Shown here: positions 13,921 through 25,896 of the stretch, piece by piece
Numbering within the stretch: position 1 is the first letter of the stretch
Layout of the letters: each line of letters opens with the position of its first letter
Origin: Novakomyces olei
Taxonomy: Eukaryota > Ascomycota > Novakomycetes > Novakomycetales > Novakomycetaceae
Direction of reading: 5' to 3'
Assembly (NCBI GenBank): GCA_016906335.1
Contig: JADEYG010000003.1
Span: 1,302,001 to 1,366,000 of the forward strand
DNA: 64,000 nucleotides
Position numbers and translations under genes: made by a program
The notes under the pieces: model-generated
What the model saw: only the letters and a program-made list of their open reading frames with translations
Databases searched by the model: none
Told to the model about the DNA's origin: nothing

Positions 13921-15338
13921 TTTGCTCTCAAATAGCTTCAGAGGGTAGGGAGCACGATGCCTGCTCCTTCATTTGGGCGCTTGATTTTTTGTCGATTTGC
14001 GAGTTTGGGATGCTGTTTGTGGGATTAAGATAACCCTATTCCAGTTTAGTGTATCCTGGCCAAATAGTGTTGCATGGGTTACGATAGATGCGGTCGGGAT
14101 TATGGGGGTTATGGGCAAAGGATTTTGAACATCAATATATATATGGAGAGAGCGATAGAGAAGTGCTAAAGTTATACGATAGTACTACTAACTCACAACT
14201 CTGCTTGAGTGCATATAATTTTTTTTGTGCGCATACATATCTTTATTCTGTATACCACTTTTGAACACAATGATTGGTCCTGGAAATGCATTATTATTAT
14301 AATTGTTAACCACACGCAAGGTTCACAGCGCTTAAAAATGGGGTAATCTGGATCAGTAGAATAAAAGCTTTATACAAACATAGTGAACATGACTTGTGTA
14401 TGTATACATAAACACAAATATCCTGGCTGTGAAATAATCCATGTTTACTGGCTCGGGGTTAAACATAGTTTAATGTGGCAAATTAAAAATTATCGGGTGG
14501 ATTGCACGTATGCATTGAAAGAGAAGGCCGCATGTAATGTAACGGCAAATTCATATTGAGGTCAATTAGAGATCTATGGCTCATCCATTGACCTGCAGTA
14601 TTGAATCACGCGTTTAATAAAGGAAATCGAACGCATTTCTATATTCATACCTGCAAGATTTGGTTTTTTTGCACTCGAAGACGAATGATGCGGGGTAAAA
14701 TGTGCAAAAAGATTAATAGTTACAATGTGGCGCTTGAGCGGACAATACCATTAAAATGAGCGTCCGCTGACATCCGCTGATATGGAACATTTAAAAATTA
14801 CCGAGATACTGGCCTGCACGAGGTTACATGAAATCATGTCTTTTGCTGTATGAACTTGTATAGGAAGTAAAATTCCACGAAATGTGGAGAAGCCCAATGG
14901 CATATAACGAAGTGCTTATGCGCTGAAATGGTAAAATTGGTTTCAAGTCTACTGCAAGACTCTAAAAAAAAATTTCCATCAAAAATTGTATTCAAATCAC
15001 AAACGCTATCATCACGAGTGGTATCAAGTTAAAAAAAAAATCATCCCTTTTTAAAAGGATTCACGCAAAATTAACGAAATGTCGTCTATCCAAAGTAGCA
15101 TAAATGTTTAAAGAGAGAAGAGAAACATATAATGAAAATAAAATCGAAACAACAATGAAAACAGATGTAAAATTTCATCGAAAAATTTGAGAAATGATTC
15201 GGTACCAACATCTGCCAATTCAACAATGGTCAGTCGCAAGCATCAAGATTGCTTTGAAGTATATCAGCTGACAACCGATCAATAAAAGGCAAATAAGCTT
15301 GAGACAGACACGGAAACAAAAAGGTCCTCCAATCCACG
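13921..15338. other. Intergenic, MFS promoter side and 3' flank of the next gene
   Basis: About 1.4 kb, AT-rich, no gene recognised. Contains short A runs and a short TA run near 14134. Confidence 0.5.
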
Positions 15339-16766
15339 TCATACGCGCTGTCCCGTATCCCGTTTGTGGTGGAACAACTTTCGTAGAGTAAAAAACCCGC
15401 TAGACCGATGATGGCTGCCACTCTCGTTGCTGCTGCCAGACTTTCCCGTTGAATTGTGAAGAGAATCACTGCCGCTGCCACCATCCCCGTATCCGTAACC
15501 ATAATCATCGGCCCTTTCTCCCTGTGGAGCACGCAAACTAGACATTCGTGTATGTTTACTCGGCGGCCGCTTACTTTTCAAACTGCTGTTTGTCGGTCGC
15601 AGGGATAAAGTGCGTGAAAGAAGCTTCAAAGGAAATAGTGAACGACCCTCTGAGACAACTACATCATTTTCATCTTCCGGTAAAGCCTCACGGGTAGGGT
15701 ATCGGTTACTCCCAATCCCCGAAGCCGGAGTAGTAGCCGTTGTGTGCACGGAAACAGCAGAGGAAAGCGGTGGCGAGAAAGAAAACGAAGGCGATGTCGA
15801 TCGTGTTGAAGAGGAGAGAGTGAGTGGGGGCGAAGGTGAAGAAGGATGTAGAGTTGGATTTAGACCGTTAGAAGAGGCTATACTAGAAGCCGAAATACTG
15901 CTGGCAGAAGGAATAGTAGGCATCCTCATAGGTGCCTGATGAGCCTGGTTAGTTCGCTGAGAAGGAGCAACGGCAGGCATCTCGGCGATAGCGCCCAGTG
16001 TCCGACGAGTACGCAAAGTCAGGCTCATCTCTGGATCAAAGCAACAGATCCAGGCAGCTGTATACAGGATTAACCGCTCGAGCCGGTCACTGCCCATAAT
16101 CCAGTGGTTCCTTATCTGTGGACCACCGACATCCTTCGGCACAACGATACAACTGTCAGTCAAGACAGCAAGCGGATCAAACATGGGCACTGGGAATATA
16201 TCATCAGCGTTATCGCAGACACAAAAGACCCAATTGTTTTTGCGCCGTCGTAACCACCGCAGTCGAACGTAGTACCGTGAAGCGTAGCATAAGGGCATAG
16301 AAAAGTAATAACAAAGAGCCGATTCTTCCTCTGACAATTCAGAGTTGCTGCTGCTGCTGCTACTGCTGGAATTTTTGCTATTCTTTTGCCTTGCTTTGCT
16401 GTTCTTGCTATTGTTGTATCCTTGAGACCGGTAATCGCCTCTACCAGCGGTAGATGTCTCCACATCTAGTCGCAAGTTAATTGTTCCAAAGGTAAGACTT
16501 TGCCTTTCCAGCGTCACATCAAAGTGGGCCGCAGAACCGGGTGTACTATTCCGCGGAAGAACACGGTACGCGTGGTTACAGCGTCGCAACGGGACCGTGT
16601 CAATGACTGGTTTCGCCTTGTATGTGGGAAAAGATTGCTGGAGCAGACGGAACTGAACTACCGGCTGTGAAGAATGATGATGGAAAGCAGATTTTTTGCT
16701 TGGCGGAGGTAGTGCCAAGTCATAGCGTTTGAGATCCGAGAACGCTGGTGTGGCCGAGGATGCCAT
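15339..16766 (-). CDS. Serine-rich hypothetical protein
   Basis: Not recognised. Open frame of 475 codons from ATG 16766 to TGA 15339. The N-terminal 280 residues look like a folded module with regular hydrophobic positions, broken by a poly-Ser insert (about residues 133-141). The segment around CYYFSMPLCYASRYYVRLRW and the Trp/Cys-rich WICCFDPEMSLTLRTRRTLG look conserved in style. The C-terminal half is low-complexity Ser/Pro/Thr with Arg-Ser clusters that suit phosphorylation. No signal peptide or clear membrane helix. It stands alone between long intergenic regions. A cytosolic regulatory role would be a guess. Confidence 0.7.
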   Translation of the reverse strand: MASSATPAFSDLKRYDLALPPPSKKSAFHHHSSQPVVQFRLLQQSFPTYKAKPVIDTVPLRRCNHAYRVLPRNSTPGSAAHFDVTLERQSLTFGTINLRLDVETSTAGRGDYRSQGYNNSKNSKARQKNSKNSSSSSSSSNSELSEEESALCYYFSMPLCYASRYYVRLRWLRRRKNNWVFCVCDNADDIFPVPMFDPLAVLTDSCIVVPKDVGGPQIRNHWIMGSDRLERLILYTAAWICCFDPEMSLTLRTRRTLGAIAEMPAVAPSQRTNQAHQAPMRMPTIPSASSISASSIASSNGLNPTLHPSSPSPPLTLSSSTRSTSPSFSFSPPLSSAVSVHTTATTPASGIGSNRYPTREALPEDENDVVVSEGRSLFPLKLLSRTLSLRPTNSSLKSKRPPSKHTRMSSLRAPQGERADDYGYGYGDGGSGSDSLHNSTGKSGSSNESGSHHRSSGFFTLRKLFHHKRDTGQRV

Positions 16767-18152
16767 TATCGCTCATGCTAAGGAAGTACGGCAAATTTGA
16801 AAAACGTCGTAACGAGTCACGGATCTTTTGGAAGATCGGTATACCCCGGATAGAGCCACAATAAATTCTACTTTCCCCTTTAATTATTTTTTTGTCGTCT
16901 TCCTTCCCTTGAACTCTCCCTGCTCTTTAAAGAAGCAAGTCGAGGTCTTGTGACCCAGTCTATCGACGAAGGATACTCGTTCCAACTCGAAGGCAATTTT
17001 CAATCGAGTTGTCTCCACTCGTATAAATTTGCTTTTATTACAAGGTTTAGATCCGGCTGCAATATTATATGCATTTATATATATTGTGTGAATTACAAAT
17101 GATTATACAAATCCTTCACATCGTATAATTTGCTACGTAATTTTATACGGAGTATATACAAATCCGTACATCGGACCTACACGCATTGCCAAGATAAGTC
17201 GTTATTCGAAAAACTATTCAAGCAAGCAATAGGACTTGTGTACACAATGCTCAAATAGTCAATGAAAGCAAGGAGGGACCCTTTGCTGTTCCTCTTGCAC
17301 GTGACTCATCCCTACATTATTACAAATGCTGCTTATTAGAAACAGCTTTCAAACAATAAAAAGTATACATTGGTCTCCCCCCGTATCCTCTTTTCATCAG
17401 TTATTACAAATGTTTTTCTATATATTACAAATACAACTAACAGCTTCGACCCTTTTACTCCATGCTCTTCTTACTGCATTTAGCTGTCAAAATATAAGGT
17501 TGGACCTGAATCTCCCTTTATCCATGCCCGAATCGGCCGACCGAAACTCCGATACGACGGACCGACTCATAGATATGTCAAGCCGATGTTTAATATTAAA
17601 TCCACCTTATATGCTTTTGGTTCGGTTTCGGTTAAAATGTTTCCGGAATGTTTACCGATCGACAATAAATCTGCATAATTTTGGCACAACAATTTATACC
17701 TCGGAGCCGATGAAAGATAATTAATTACTTGGGAAGACTTTTCACATGCGAAAAAATTGCGCGCCTGCAGCTCAGTACTAAAAATGACATGAAAAGATCA
17801 CATTTATCTATACTTATATATAAATGATTTTGGTTTTGTTCTTTAAAGTAATATCCAACTGGCACTAATATTACTTGATGTACCTTGCTAGTTCTAACGC
17901 ATGGCAGCGATCAATATAATCTGGCCCGCCTAATGTTTGGTGGAAAATAACAAAATGTTAATCAAATAATTGTGCTGAGCGAATATATACTGTAGCCCAA
18001 ATGAAAATAAACAAAATAAAGTATTAATCTATCAACCAGTTAGCGGCATTACCAATCAATAGACACAATCGACACAATCATACAATGTACATCTTCCCCA
18101 AAGTCAATTACACTTATCTATATACGTCTAATTTAATTGACTCTATACTGGT
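16767..18152. other. Intergenic, no gene recognised
   Basis: About 1.4 kb, AT-rich. An open frame at 17326-17724 has no family resemblance and looks fortuitous. Several attacaaat words recur between about 17090 and 17430. Confidence 0.5.
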
Positions 18153-19750
18153 TTATTTATCGTCCGACCTCTCGATCCCCACATATACAGCCCACCGCGT
18201 ATTAGCAATGTTGCCAGAATCGCTCATTATATCACGCACTCTCTGTGCCGTACGTGACTGCATTGCCAGCTCTGCAGTTTCTCCCATTGGTCCTCCCAGT
18301 AAACGCACACTCAAGACTGCTAGGCCTTGCTGTGGCAGAGGCTGCCATACCTGTGCACGGACTGCAGCTCCTGGTCCCGTGTCTTTTGCTGTCTGAACAC
18401 AGGCTTCCACGTCACAATCACCAGGACTCGCCATCAGTAACATTCGGCCTAGTCTTGATAGCAAATGTATCGCTATCCAGCACATTGCTAGTGCTGCTAC
18501 CGTCGATAGGACATGATCAGCAGATTGCTCCAGCGTTAAGCCTGTAATAGCAGACAGAAGTAGAACTGCCAAAGGCCCGAGGGACAGTGCTTCAATAATC
18601 GGTAGCCTCTGCAGCTCCCGGCTCATTATGCTCTGAAGGCGAGCAGTAGCAGATGGGAGAGCAACTGCTCTTGTTGCAGACAGAAGAAAGGCTGTAGCTA
18701 AAACAGCAACAAATCCTTGCTTATTAGATCCTACAACAACACTGCTCTGCGAATGGCGGTGAGCATGTTCCGTTTGTTCAACTGGCTGAATAAAAACTGC
18801 ATCCTCAATAGGCTCTCTCAGTAGAATGAGACCATTGTAGAGAAGAAGCATGGAGAGAGCGAAATCTCCTAGTACAGCACTGTGTTGAAGACCAAAAGGC
18901 ATTCCAATTGACGGAGTTTTCCAAACATCAAAGGCATCCATACCTTCAAAGACCGCATTCATAGCTACACAGAATGCTTCGAATACAAGAGCACAAACAG
19001 CACCTGCCTGCAGACGTGTGTGGCCAGCGTCGAGCGCATAAAGGAAAACAGATAGTGTTAATAGAGCAAAGCTCAACGCAAATTGCAGTTTTTGTCTTTG
19101 TCCCAGCATTCCAGCAAACTCGCGTAGTGTTGGAACTGGGAACGATTCACGAAACGTTAGTGGCGCTCGTGATTTGGGTGGTAAGAAGAATTGCTGAGAG
19201 AGCGAGTGTTTGTGATGATGGCCTCGGCGGTGACTCTGGATTATCAGGTTAGCAAATAAAAGTCATTGAAAATTAAAAAGGTTGTGATATTCATAAAAAC
19301 CGAGCCTTAGCCTACTTATCATCGAACGTAGACCGTCGAGACAAATAGACAGCTAATAAATAAAAAAGAAATTGTCAATTTTCTGAAAAAGAATCCTACA
19401 GGTCTGGCGGGACTCGGTGCTAAATGCGGACTAAGTCGGCCGTTCAAATTAGCAGTAGCAACGCCACGTTCTGGTGAGGGCGTGCGTAATTGTGCGGCCG
19501 GTGATAAGTCGCGTCTTTGAGGTGAAGGAAGCCGTGGTGGGACTTTGAATCGTGAAGGAGTCGATAAATGTGTGCGACCCCTTGGACTAAAATCATTCTC
19601 ACCCACTGGCGACGGAGAGCGTAGCGGCAATTTGGTTTGCTGAGGCAGTAACGATGGCAAAAACACGTCTTCATTTCCATCTGAGCGTACCGGCTCCGAG
19701 TCCCGTGACAACTCGCGCCGAAGAGGGCTCGGCGAGCGTACACGAGCCAT
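18153..19750 (-). CDS. ZRG17: Cation diffusion facilitator, Zrg17-like zinc transporter subunit
   Basis: Exons are 19750-19400 and 19235-18153 with a 164 bp intron (donor gtagga, branch tgctaac, acceptor atccag), giving 477 residues. Exon 1 codes a basic Ser-Pro tail. The exon junction leads straight into a His-rich patch (SHRRGHHHKHS), then a membrane domain with about six helices. Zrg17 proteins pair with Msc2 to load zinc into the ER and secretory pathway. The block GMPFGLQHSAVLGDF resembles the CDF helix III/loop of Zrg17 and Cis4. The usual HxxxD metal site is not evident, as in other non-transporting CDF partners. The start is the first ATG after an in-frame stop. An upstream non-coding or coding exon cannot be excluded. 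Confidence 0.75.
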
Positions 19751-20421
19751 TCGGGCTGTGCGACCTTTACGCTGTTCGCGTAAGGTTCCTTCCGTTTAAT
19801 CCGATGTTGTGCAAGCAGACGGGAAAAGAAGCGTGCACATGTCCAGCAAATAGTCTTGTGCTCATGTATAAATTACATATATTAATTATAAAGCTGGCCT
19901 TTTTTGCAGATACATACTCTCTGGCACTGTTACTTGCTTGAAACTATGGTGCTACTTGGCATAATATAAAGTAATCATAAATCAATCCAGAGTGTTGTTA
20001 TGTTGAGTTTACAAGTCAGTAAATTAGCTTGAATGTCATCTAAATCTGAATCTGGGTGCCCGCTGTACTTGCATAGTCTTCTATCCAAGTCACATACTAA
20101 AACTTTCAATCCTCAGCATTATTTTGCTTAATCTAATGTTACCTGACTGACCCTAACCCTGTGTGCAACCTTTAGTTAAATTTACTTGTTTTAATATATG
20201 CGAATGCTAGCCAAGCGTTTTATTTTTTGGCCAGAATAATATCGACAGTGTTTTCTACGATTTCAACATACTGTAATTGTTATATTAAGACACGCTTTAC
20301 CGTACTCCTCTTGGGTTCCTCATAGTAAAATATCAACCAAAAAAGTAGGGATTAATGTGCGGGGCCTTGTATACGCGTACCATATATATAAACTCATATA
20401 AGCCAATGAGTCTTGGGTACA
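19751..20421. other. Divergent promoter region (ZRG17-like / HSBP1-like)
   Basis: 670 bp between two divergent starts. It contains the telomere-like box at 20148-20160 and nothing else recognised. Confidence 0.6.
20148..20160. promoter_or_regulatory. Telomere-like box (gaccctaaccct)
   Basis: Two CCCTAA-type units lie about 260 bp upstream of the coiled-coil gene start and 400 bp upstream of the ZRG17-like gene. Candidate site for a telobox-binding factor; function is inference. Confidence 0.45.
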
Positions 20422-20858
20422 ATGGCGGCCGAGACGCAGGGAGACATAGTCCCACCGAGCAATACCATCACAGAACCTCAAAGCGTTGAGAGCAGCAGCG
20501 ATGGCATTGCGCTGAGCAGTAGCAGCACTGCTGCCCCAACTCACTCAGCGTCAATCCATGAGATCTCGTTCAAGGTACGTGGCACCGCATCATTCTTGCC
20601 GCTTCCAATTCTCTTTATCCTCGGAATATCGATTGCCTTCAACTGGAATCTAACTGCATTTAGATTGAAAGTATAATTGAGCGGCTCGAGTCCGATATCC
20701 GTGAAAAAACGCGTTCAGTCTTGGACCAGATTGAATCTATAGGCGATCGAGCTGATCGCCTACAGGAAAACGTTAGCCAGTTGGTCGCGGAGGCAGATGC
20801 TCAGCGGACTCATTCCGTTATATCACAGCCTCATACTGTCGCATCTACATCCAGATAA
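20422..20858 (+). CDS. Small coiled-coil protein, HSBP1-like
   Basis: Exons are 20422-20574 and 20664-20858 (donor gtacgt, branch atctaac, acceptor tttag), giving 115 residues. The N-terminal half is Ser/Thr-rich and disordered. Exon 2 is a heptad coiled coil (IIERLESDIREK, IESIGDRADRLQENVSQL). Its spacing matches heat shock factor binding protein 1, with conserved I..R.D.L..N...L..A positions. HSBP1 forms helical trimers, and in animals it binds HSF1 and WASH-complex components. The N-terminal extension makes it longer than the usual 75-80 residues. Any other small coiled-coil subunit remains possible. Confidence 0.6.
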
Positions 20859-21006
20859 CACAAACTGTATGATACTTGCATTCGTTCGACATGGATTCTC
20901 GAGATGAATCCAAACGAAAGACGACAAATACCCTAATTAAGCTACGGTGAAATTTATAATATTGCTAATTGATGAATTCATTTGCCCTAAAGTTCAATAC
21001 CAGACT

Positions 21007-22137
21007 CTAATTTTCTTGTTGCACATTCATATGCAGAGCACGCTCGCCTGCGCCTGGAGCTGCCGCGTCAAACTCGCCCTTATCATTCAACCCGTCGTGG
21101 CCTTTTACATGAGGCAAATCGACATGACCTTCTTCAAGTGCCTTGGAAGTGCTGTTAACAGTTGATGGAGATGCACCCTTACTACCGGAATGATCTCCCA
21201 ATGATTGCTCCTGCGACTCAAGGCTGCGTGTCGTAGAAGGTTTATCCGTATGCTTGGGAATACCAGGTGCCCTATCTCCAAGGGTCTGCTCTGCTGATTC
21301 GAGACTGCTTGCAGTTGAAGATTTGTTGGGATTGTTTTGCATTTTTGCGCCTTTGTCGCCTAAAGACTGCTCTGCCGATTCAAGGCCGCTTGTAGTTGAG
21401 GGCTTTTTGGAGTTACCTCCCAATTTTGCGCCTTTGTCGCCTAAAGACTGCTCTGCCGATTCAAGGCCGCTCGTAGTTGAGGGCTTGCTGGAAAAATTTG
21501 CACCCTTATCTCCTATATCTTTCTCTTCAGCTTCTAGGGTACTGGTCTCATTCTTGCCTTTACCGCCAAGTGCCCCAGATACGTAGCTAGCGGTAGAGGA
21601 TACAATGCTGCCACTTCCAGTAGACTGCGACGACTTTTGTCTTGTAGCAGGCAAAGAATCAGCTTTGCCTGCCTCTTGGCCAGTAACACTTTCTTCCTCG
21701 CCGTCGTCCTTTTTGCCAGCATCCGCAGCTACAGCTGCTGCCGCTGCCATAGCTCTATCGTGCTGGCTGCTTCCGCCTTGCACATGAATGCCCACTTTTT
21801 CACGAGAACTCGTTGGGGCTTTGTCCCGTAGAGCAGAGCCCTCTAAATGTCCGGAAACTGAGTCACTGCTGCTGCTGCTCCTCTTGCTCTCAGACAAAGA
21901 CTCTTGCTCTTTAGACTTTTCCGCGTCACCCGAGCCAAAAGCGCTGCTTACATAGTTAATTGCTTCAGAAATGAGCCCGCCCGCTCCATCAGACTTGTTG
22001 GCTTGCTCCATACTGGGATCGTCAGTAGCATTGTCTTTTGCTGTGGAGGGGATGCCGCCGGGCATCGGGTAGTCATTCTGATCGGCACCGCCCGAGCGGG
22101 TCTGATTTGCAGTTTTCGATTCAGAAGCAGTGGACAT
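21007..22137 (-). CDS. Hydrophilic protein with five LExxEQSLGDKGAK-type repeats
   Basis: Family not recognised. A 376-residue protein from ATG 22137 (MSTASESK) to TAG 21007. An in-frame extension to 22242 has no ATG and is hydrophobic, so it is left out. Composition is strongly hydrophilic (Ser, Gly, Glu, Lys, Asp) with an Ala run and a Ser run. The C-terminal part has five degenerate copies of a 22-27 residue unit centred on LESAEQSLGDKGAK followed by KPSTTS, coded at about 21180-21545. Earlier NYVSSAFGSG and SYVSGALGGKG look like two copies of another short motif. It resembles late-embryogenesis-abundant or stress hydrophilins in composition, which suggests desiccation or stress protection (inference). 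Confidence 0.75.
   Translation of the reverse strand: MSTASESKTANQTRSGGADQNDYPMPGGIPSTAKDNATDDPSMEQANKSDGAGGLISEAINYVSSAFGSGDAEKSKEQESLSESKRSSSSSDSVSGHLEGSALRDKAPTSSREKVGIHVQGGSSQHDRAMAAAAAVAADAGKKDDGEEESVTGQEAGKADSLPATRQKSSQSTGSGSIVSSTASYVSGALGGKGKNETSTLEAEEKDIGDKGANFSSKPSTTSGLESAEQSLGDKGAKLGGNSKKPSTTSGLESAEQSLGDKGAKMQNNPNKSSTASSLESAEQTLGDRAPGIPKHTDKPSTTRSLESQEQSLGDHSGSKGASPSTVNSTSKALEEGHVDLPHVKGHDGLNDKGEFDAAAPGAGERALHMNVQQEN
21180..21545 (-). repeat. Coding minisatellite (five degenerate units)
   Basis: Direct repeats of about 66-81 bp inside the hydrophilin-like gene. Two central units share long identical stretches around cctaaagactgctctgccga, which suggests recent expansion. Confidence 0.8.
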
Positions 22138-23043
22138 TGGTGGTTCACTCAATTGAGGACAAATTAAATGAGCCCCGTAAATGCAAAGCAACAGAGTTGT
22201 TTGAGCTGAGAATGAGTTTGTTGTTGAAAGTCGCACACACAATAGCCGATTGGTTAGCTATTGTGTCACTTTTGAGTTCGCTTGGAGAGTAGCACAGTAT
22301 TAATACTGAGTCTGATTGTGCATGCGTGATTCCAGCGTACGACGTCGTCATTGTCTCCTTACGGATGACATCACACAATGGACTATGTTGACGAGCATCG
22401 GCTATTTTGCTTGTTCCTGCAGCGTATGTAATTAGGAAAACGCGATTTTTAAAGCTATTTTCAAGTATGCAAAGCCAACCATGGGCTTCTATTGAATTTA
22501 GGGAATATTAAAGCGGGGATTGTTAGTATACGTTTGCTTACAAGTCATTTATACGACCAAATGCGTGATTTTTGTTCACCCATATCTTTATCATATGTAG
22601 CGTAGATCAATCAACTGACTGACTCACAGTGGATTCAATAAATGTGATAAATTTAATTTACTGGAGTATATTGCTAGGGGAAAAATTTCAACATTATTGT
22701 GGACGGCACATTATCTCTGCAAGGTTTGTACAACTGCCGAGCTCTTTTTATGCACTTGATGTGATCCTTAGTGTGGGGGACAAACAGTTTCTATACATAA
22801 TTATTATTATCAGACCGCACCTCAAACTACCGCTGCAGATCTCAGTACTACTATAATTTGATGTATTACGTCATATCTACCGTCTATCTTATGACAAAAC
22901 AAAACTTTAATTAAACTTTCTAGTTATTATGCAATCAACTTGTAAGCTGCAATTGTTTTGTACTTTAATTTACGTGGCTCAAGAAAAGAATCTCGTTCTT
23001 TTAATGCCGATAGTACGTTATGCGTTTAAAATTGAATGCCCAT
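22138..23043. other. Intergenic, no gene recognised
   Basis: 900 bp between the hydrophilin-like gene start and the reductase stop. AT-rich with no supported feature. Confidence 0.5.
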
Positions 23044-24259
23044 TCATGCCTTGGACGAAGCATTCAATTTTGTCGGGCCCACTTTAAGAAGAGATTTGCC
23101 TACATTGGCACCAACAAATAGCTTGTTTAGTGCTTCTGGAGCCGCCTCCAGACCATTATATATAGTCTCACGAGTCTTGAGCTTTCCTTCACCCCGCAAT
23201 TTCCCGAGAAACAGCTGCGCTTCAGGGAATATCGCAAGGTTATCGCTCCTAAAAAATTGGTAAGCTAGGGGATTAGAAAACGCAGATCTTACACAATAAA
23301 GCCCTGGTACTTGAGGCGCCTAGTAATGATGTTTGTGTAATTTTTCAATGCGTATGGGTGATCACCAAGATATTGCGAAATTGCACCACACGCTACAATA
23401 CGACCAAAGTCGGCAGCGAGGGCAAGGCATTCGTCCAAAATTTCTCCTCCGACTGTTCGGTAAGATAACACCATTCATTAACAGATAAAGGTTGCAACGC
23501 TGACGTAAATACAAACAAGACTATAAGAAAAGACAGGAGTAGTGACATTGATTTGAATATTATCTCACCATTGTCGTAATAAATATCAATTCCATCCGGA
23601 GTAGCACGACGCAACTGTTCCTTCCAATCCGCATCCTTGTAGTTTATGACAACATCAGCACCAATTTCACTGGCAAAGTCCAGTTTGTCGCGAGTTCCGG
23701 CGAGAGCCACAACCCGAGATCCAAAGGCCTTTGAAATCTGTACGGCAGTTGATCCAGTAGCTCCCCCGGCAGCGCTAATCACAACAGTATCATGCTTTTT
23801 ATCCTTAATTTCGCCAACACGCATGAGTCCGATATAAGCTGTTATTGCAGTCACCCCAAATGAGCTCAAGTAATCGGATTCAACGACTCCAGGCATAGCG
23901 GGCAATTTTCGTAGATTTTTAGCGTCCACAATAGCGAATTCCGTCAACCCCGACATACTAAACACCAGATCACCCTGGGCGAACTCGGGGCTCTTGCTTT
24001 CGCGCACATACCCCACAGAGTAAGCGTCCATAACGGCACCCAATTTCGCAGGTTCGCGATATCCTTTCCTGTCGCTCATCCAACCAACCATTGCCGGGTC
24101 GATGGAAATAAAACTCGCCTGGATTAGCGCCTGACCTGGATACAGGTCGTTTACTGTAGGAATTTGACGTGTTTCCAGCTCAAATACATTGCCAATGCCG
24201 ATCGGCTCACCGGATTTAGGGCGCGATTTTAAAATCAAGCTTTTGTATGTTGACGACAT
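23044..24259 (-). CDS. Zinc-independent MDR-family NADP(H) oxidoreductase (PTGR/alkenal reductase type)
   Basis: Exons are 24259-23569, 23452-23293 and 23248-23044, giving 351 residues. Introns are 116 and 44 bp. The junctions restore YYDN-VGGEILDE and GFIV-SDNLAIFPE. The GroES-like N-terminal part has SIDPAMVGWMS and SVGYVRESKSPEFAQGD. The Rossmann part has the NADP loop SAAGGATGSTAVQISKA and GTRDKLDFASEIGADVVINY. No zinc-binding cysteine pattern is present, which fits prostaglandin reductase / alkenal double-bond reductases that detoxify enals and enones in the cytosol. The ATG at 24259 is the first in frame. The C-terminus ends in SSKA and gives no peroxisomal signal. Confidence 0.9.
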
Positions 24260-24691
24260 TGCCTTTGGTTTTGCCTGTTGTGCTGGTTTTCGGGTTTCGG
24301 CTTGACTGCGCACAGAAGATATTGGAGAAATTAAAAGTACCGAGGCTACGTGCCTATGATATAATAATTATAAAAAGGCAGTCAAGTATAGGTATTATTA
24401 CATTATAAGTGTCGTCGATAACGTCTACTGCTAACACAAATTATGGGTTCATATTTTTGTTAATTAATTAACTAATAAATAAATAAATAAATAAATAAAT
24501 AAATAGAATAAAAGCCGCGTAAATTATAACTATACTAGATGGCTATGTTGCTTAGTCAAACATCAATATTGCGATAATACTAGAGCGATACGGCAGGACG
24601 TCAAGACAGATAATTTATCGAATTATGAGGATGTCGAATTACAATCACCCAACAAATCTTTGTCCTTCAAGATAAGAGGAATTTGCATAAT
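24260..24691. other. Divergent promoter (reductase / ADE1) with (taaa)n tract
   Basis: 430 bp. A TAAA microsatellite covers about 24475-24505. No regulatory motif identified. Confidence 0.6.
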
Positions 24692-25896
24692 ATGGCGCCA
24701 CTCGTGCGTACAAATTGCGGGCCTCCGCTACGTCTTATTGCCCGTGGAAAAGTTCGGGATATTTATGCAATTGACGGAGTCGAAGACGCACTTCTTTTCG
24801 TCGCCACAGATCGAATTAGTGCGTTTGATGTGATACTGGAGAATGTATGGTTTCTATAGTGCCAAGATTGCTGATCAGAGTCAGGGAATTAAAGACAAAG
24901 GCCGCGTACTCACGGCTGTATCCTCTTTCTGGTTTTCATACCTATCCGATACTTGTCCAAATCACCTTATCACAGCTGACATTGAAAAAATGCCGCCGTC
25001 TGTCTTGATGTATAGAGATCAGCTGGAAGGCCGCACAATGCTAGTCCGCAAGTTGCGCGTCCTACCAATCGAAGCAATCGTTCGCGGATATGTTTCTGGT
25101 AAGTACTTGCTCTAAAGTCTATTATCTTGTTCAGTCGCACGTTGCCTTTACTTTTTTAATTAATTGGCTGTTTTTCGTTACTGGCTTATATAATTTGGCG
25201 CAAAAGTCTAGCAGATGTATTCAATTATATGAAGTATATGTGTATTCAGTTTGTATTCAATTTCAACTGCTAACTATTCAGGCTCTGCTTGGAAAGAGTA
25301 TCTCAAGACTGGGACCGTTCACGGTATCCGAATGCCGGAAGGTTTACAAGAGTCTCAAGAACTCGAGCGACCAATTTTCACTCCTAGCACAAAAGCAGAG
25401 CAAGGACAGCATGGTATTACTTTATCATTTATTTTATTTTATTTTATTTTTTATTTTTATTTTTATTTGAAATTCCAAAATTCTTATTATAGACGAAAAT
25501 ATACATCCAGACAAGGCCAAAGAAATAATTGGTGAAAAGCACGCAGCAGAGGTCGAACGGCTTGCTCTTGCTCTTTATTCTAAAGCTAGAGAATACGCGA
25601 AATCAAAAGGCATTATTATTGCAGACACAAAATTTGAGTTTGGCGTTGATGAGAATGACAATGTTGTACTTGTCGACGAAGTGCTAACGCCGGATTCTTC
25701 ACGGTTTTGGCCGGCTAAGCTCTATCATGTTGGTGAATCACAGCCATCATTTGATAAGCAGTATTTGCGCGATTGGCTAATCGCATCTGGCCTGGATGGC
25801 AAAGATAGCACTACGATTTCGGAGGATGTGGCCCAAAACACTTCTTCCAAATACAAGGAAGTATACGAAATATTGACAGGGAAAGCATTCAATTAA
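24692..25896 (+). CDS. ADE1: SAICAR synthetase (phosphoribosylaminoimidazole-succinocarboxamide synthase)
   Basis: Purine biosynthesis step joining CAIR and aspartate with ATP. Exons are 24692-24844, 24885-25098, 25282-25413 and 25493-25896, giving 300 residues (yeast Ade1 has 306). Introns are 40, 183 and 79 bp. Branch sites are gctgat and gctaac for the first two, with an attatag acceptor for the third. Signatures visible are ARGKVRDIY (ATP loop), [12 protein letters not shown], the motif [40 protein letters not shown] and [18 protein letters not shown]-like sequence near the end. All catalytic blocks of the PurC family are present and intact. Confidence 0.96.

Noticed and set aside
17326-17724. 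Open frame of 132 codons
   Set aside because: No domain, poor start context, and composition like the surrounding AT-rich sequence. Probably fortuitous.
22138-22242. N-terminal extension of the hydrophilin-like gene
   Set aside because: No ATG and hydrophobic composition unlike the rest. The start at 22137 is better.
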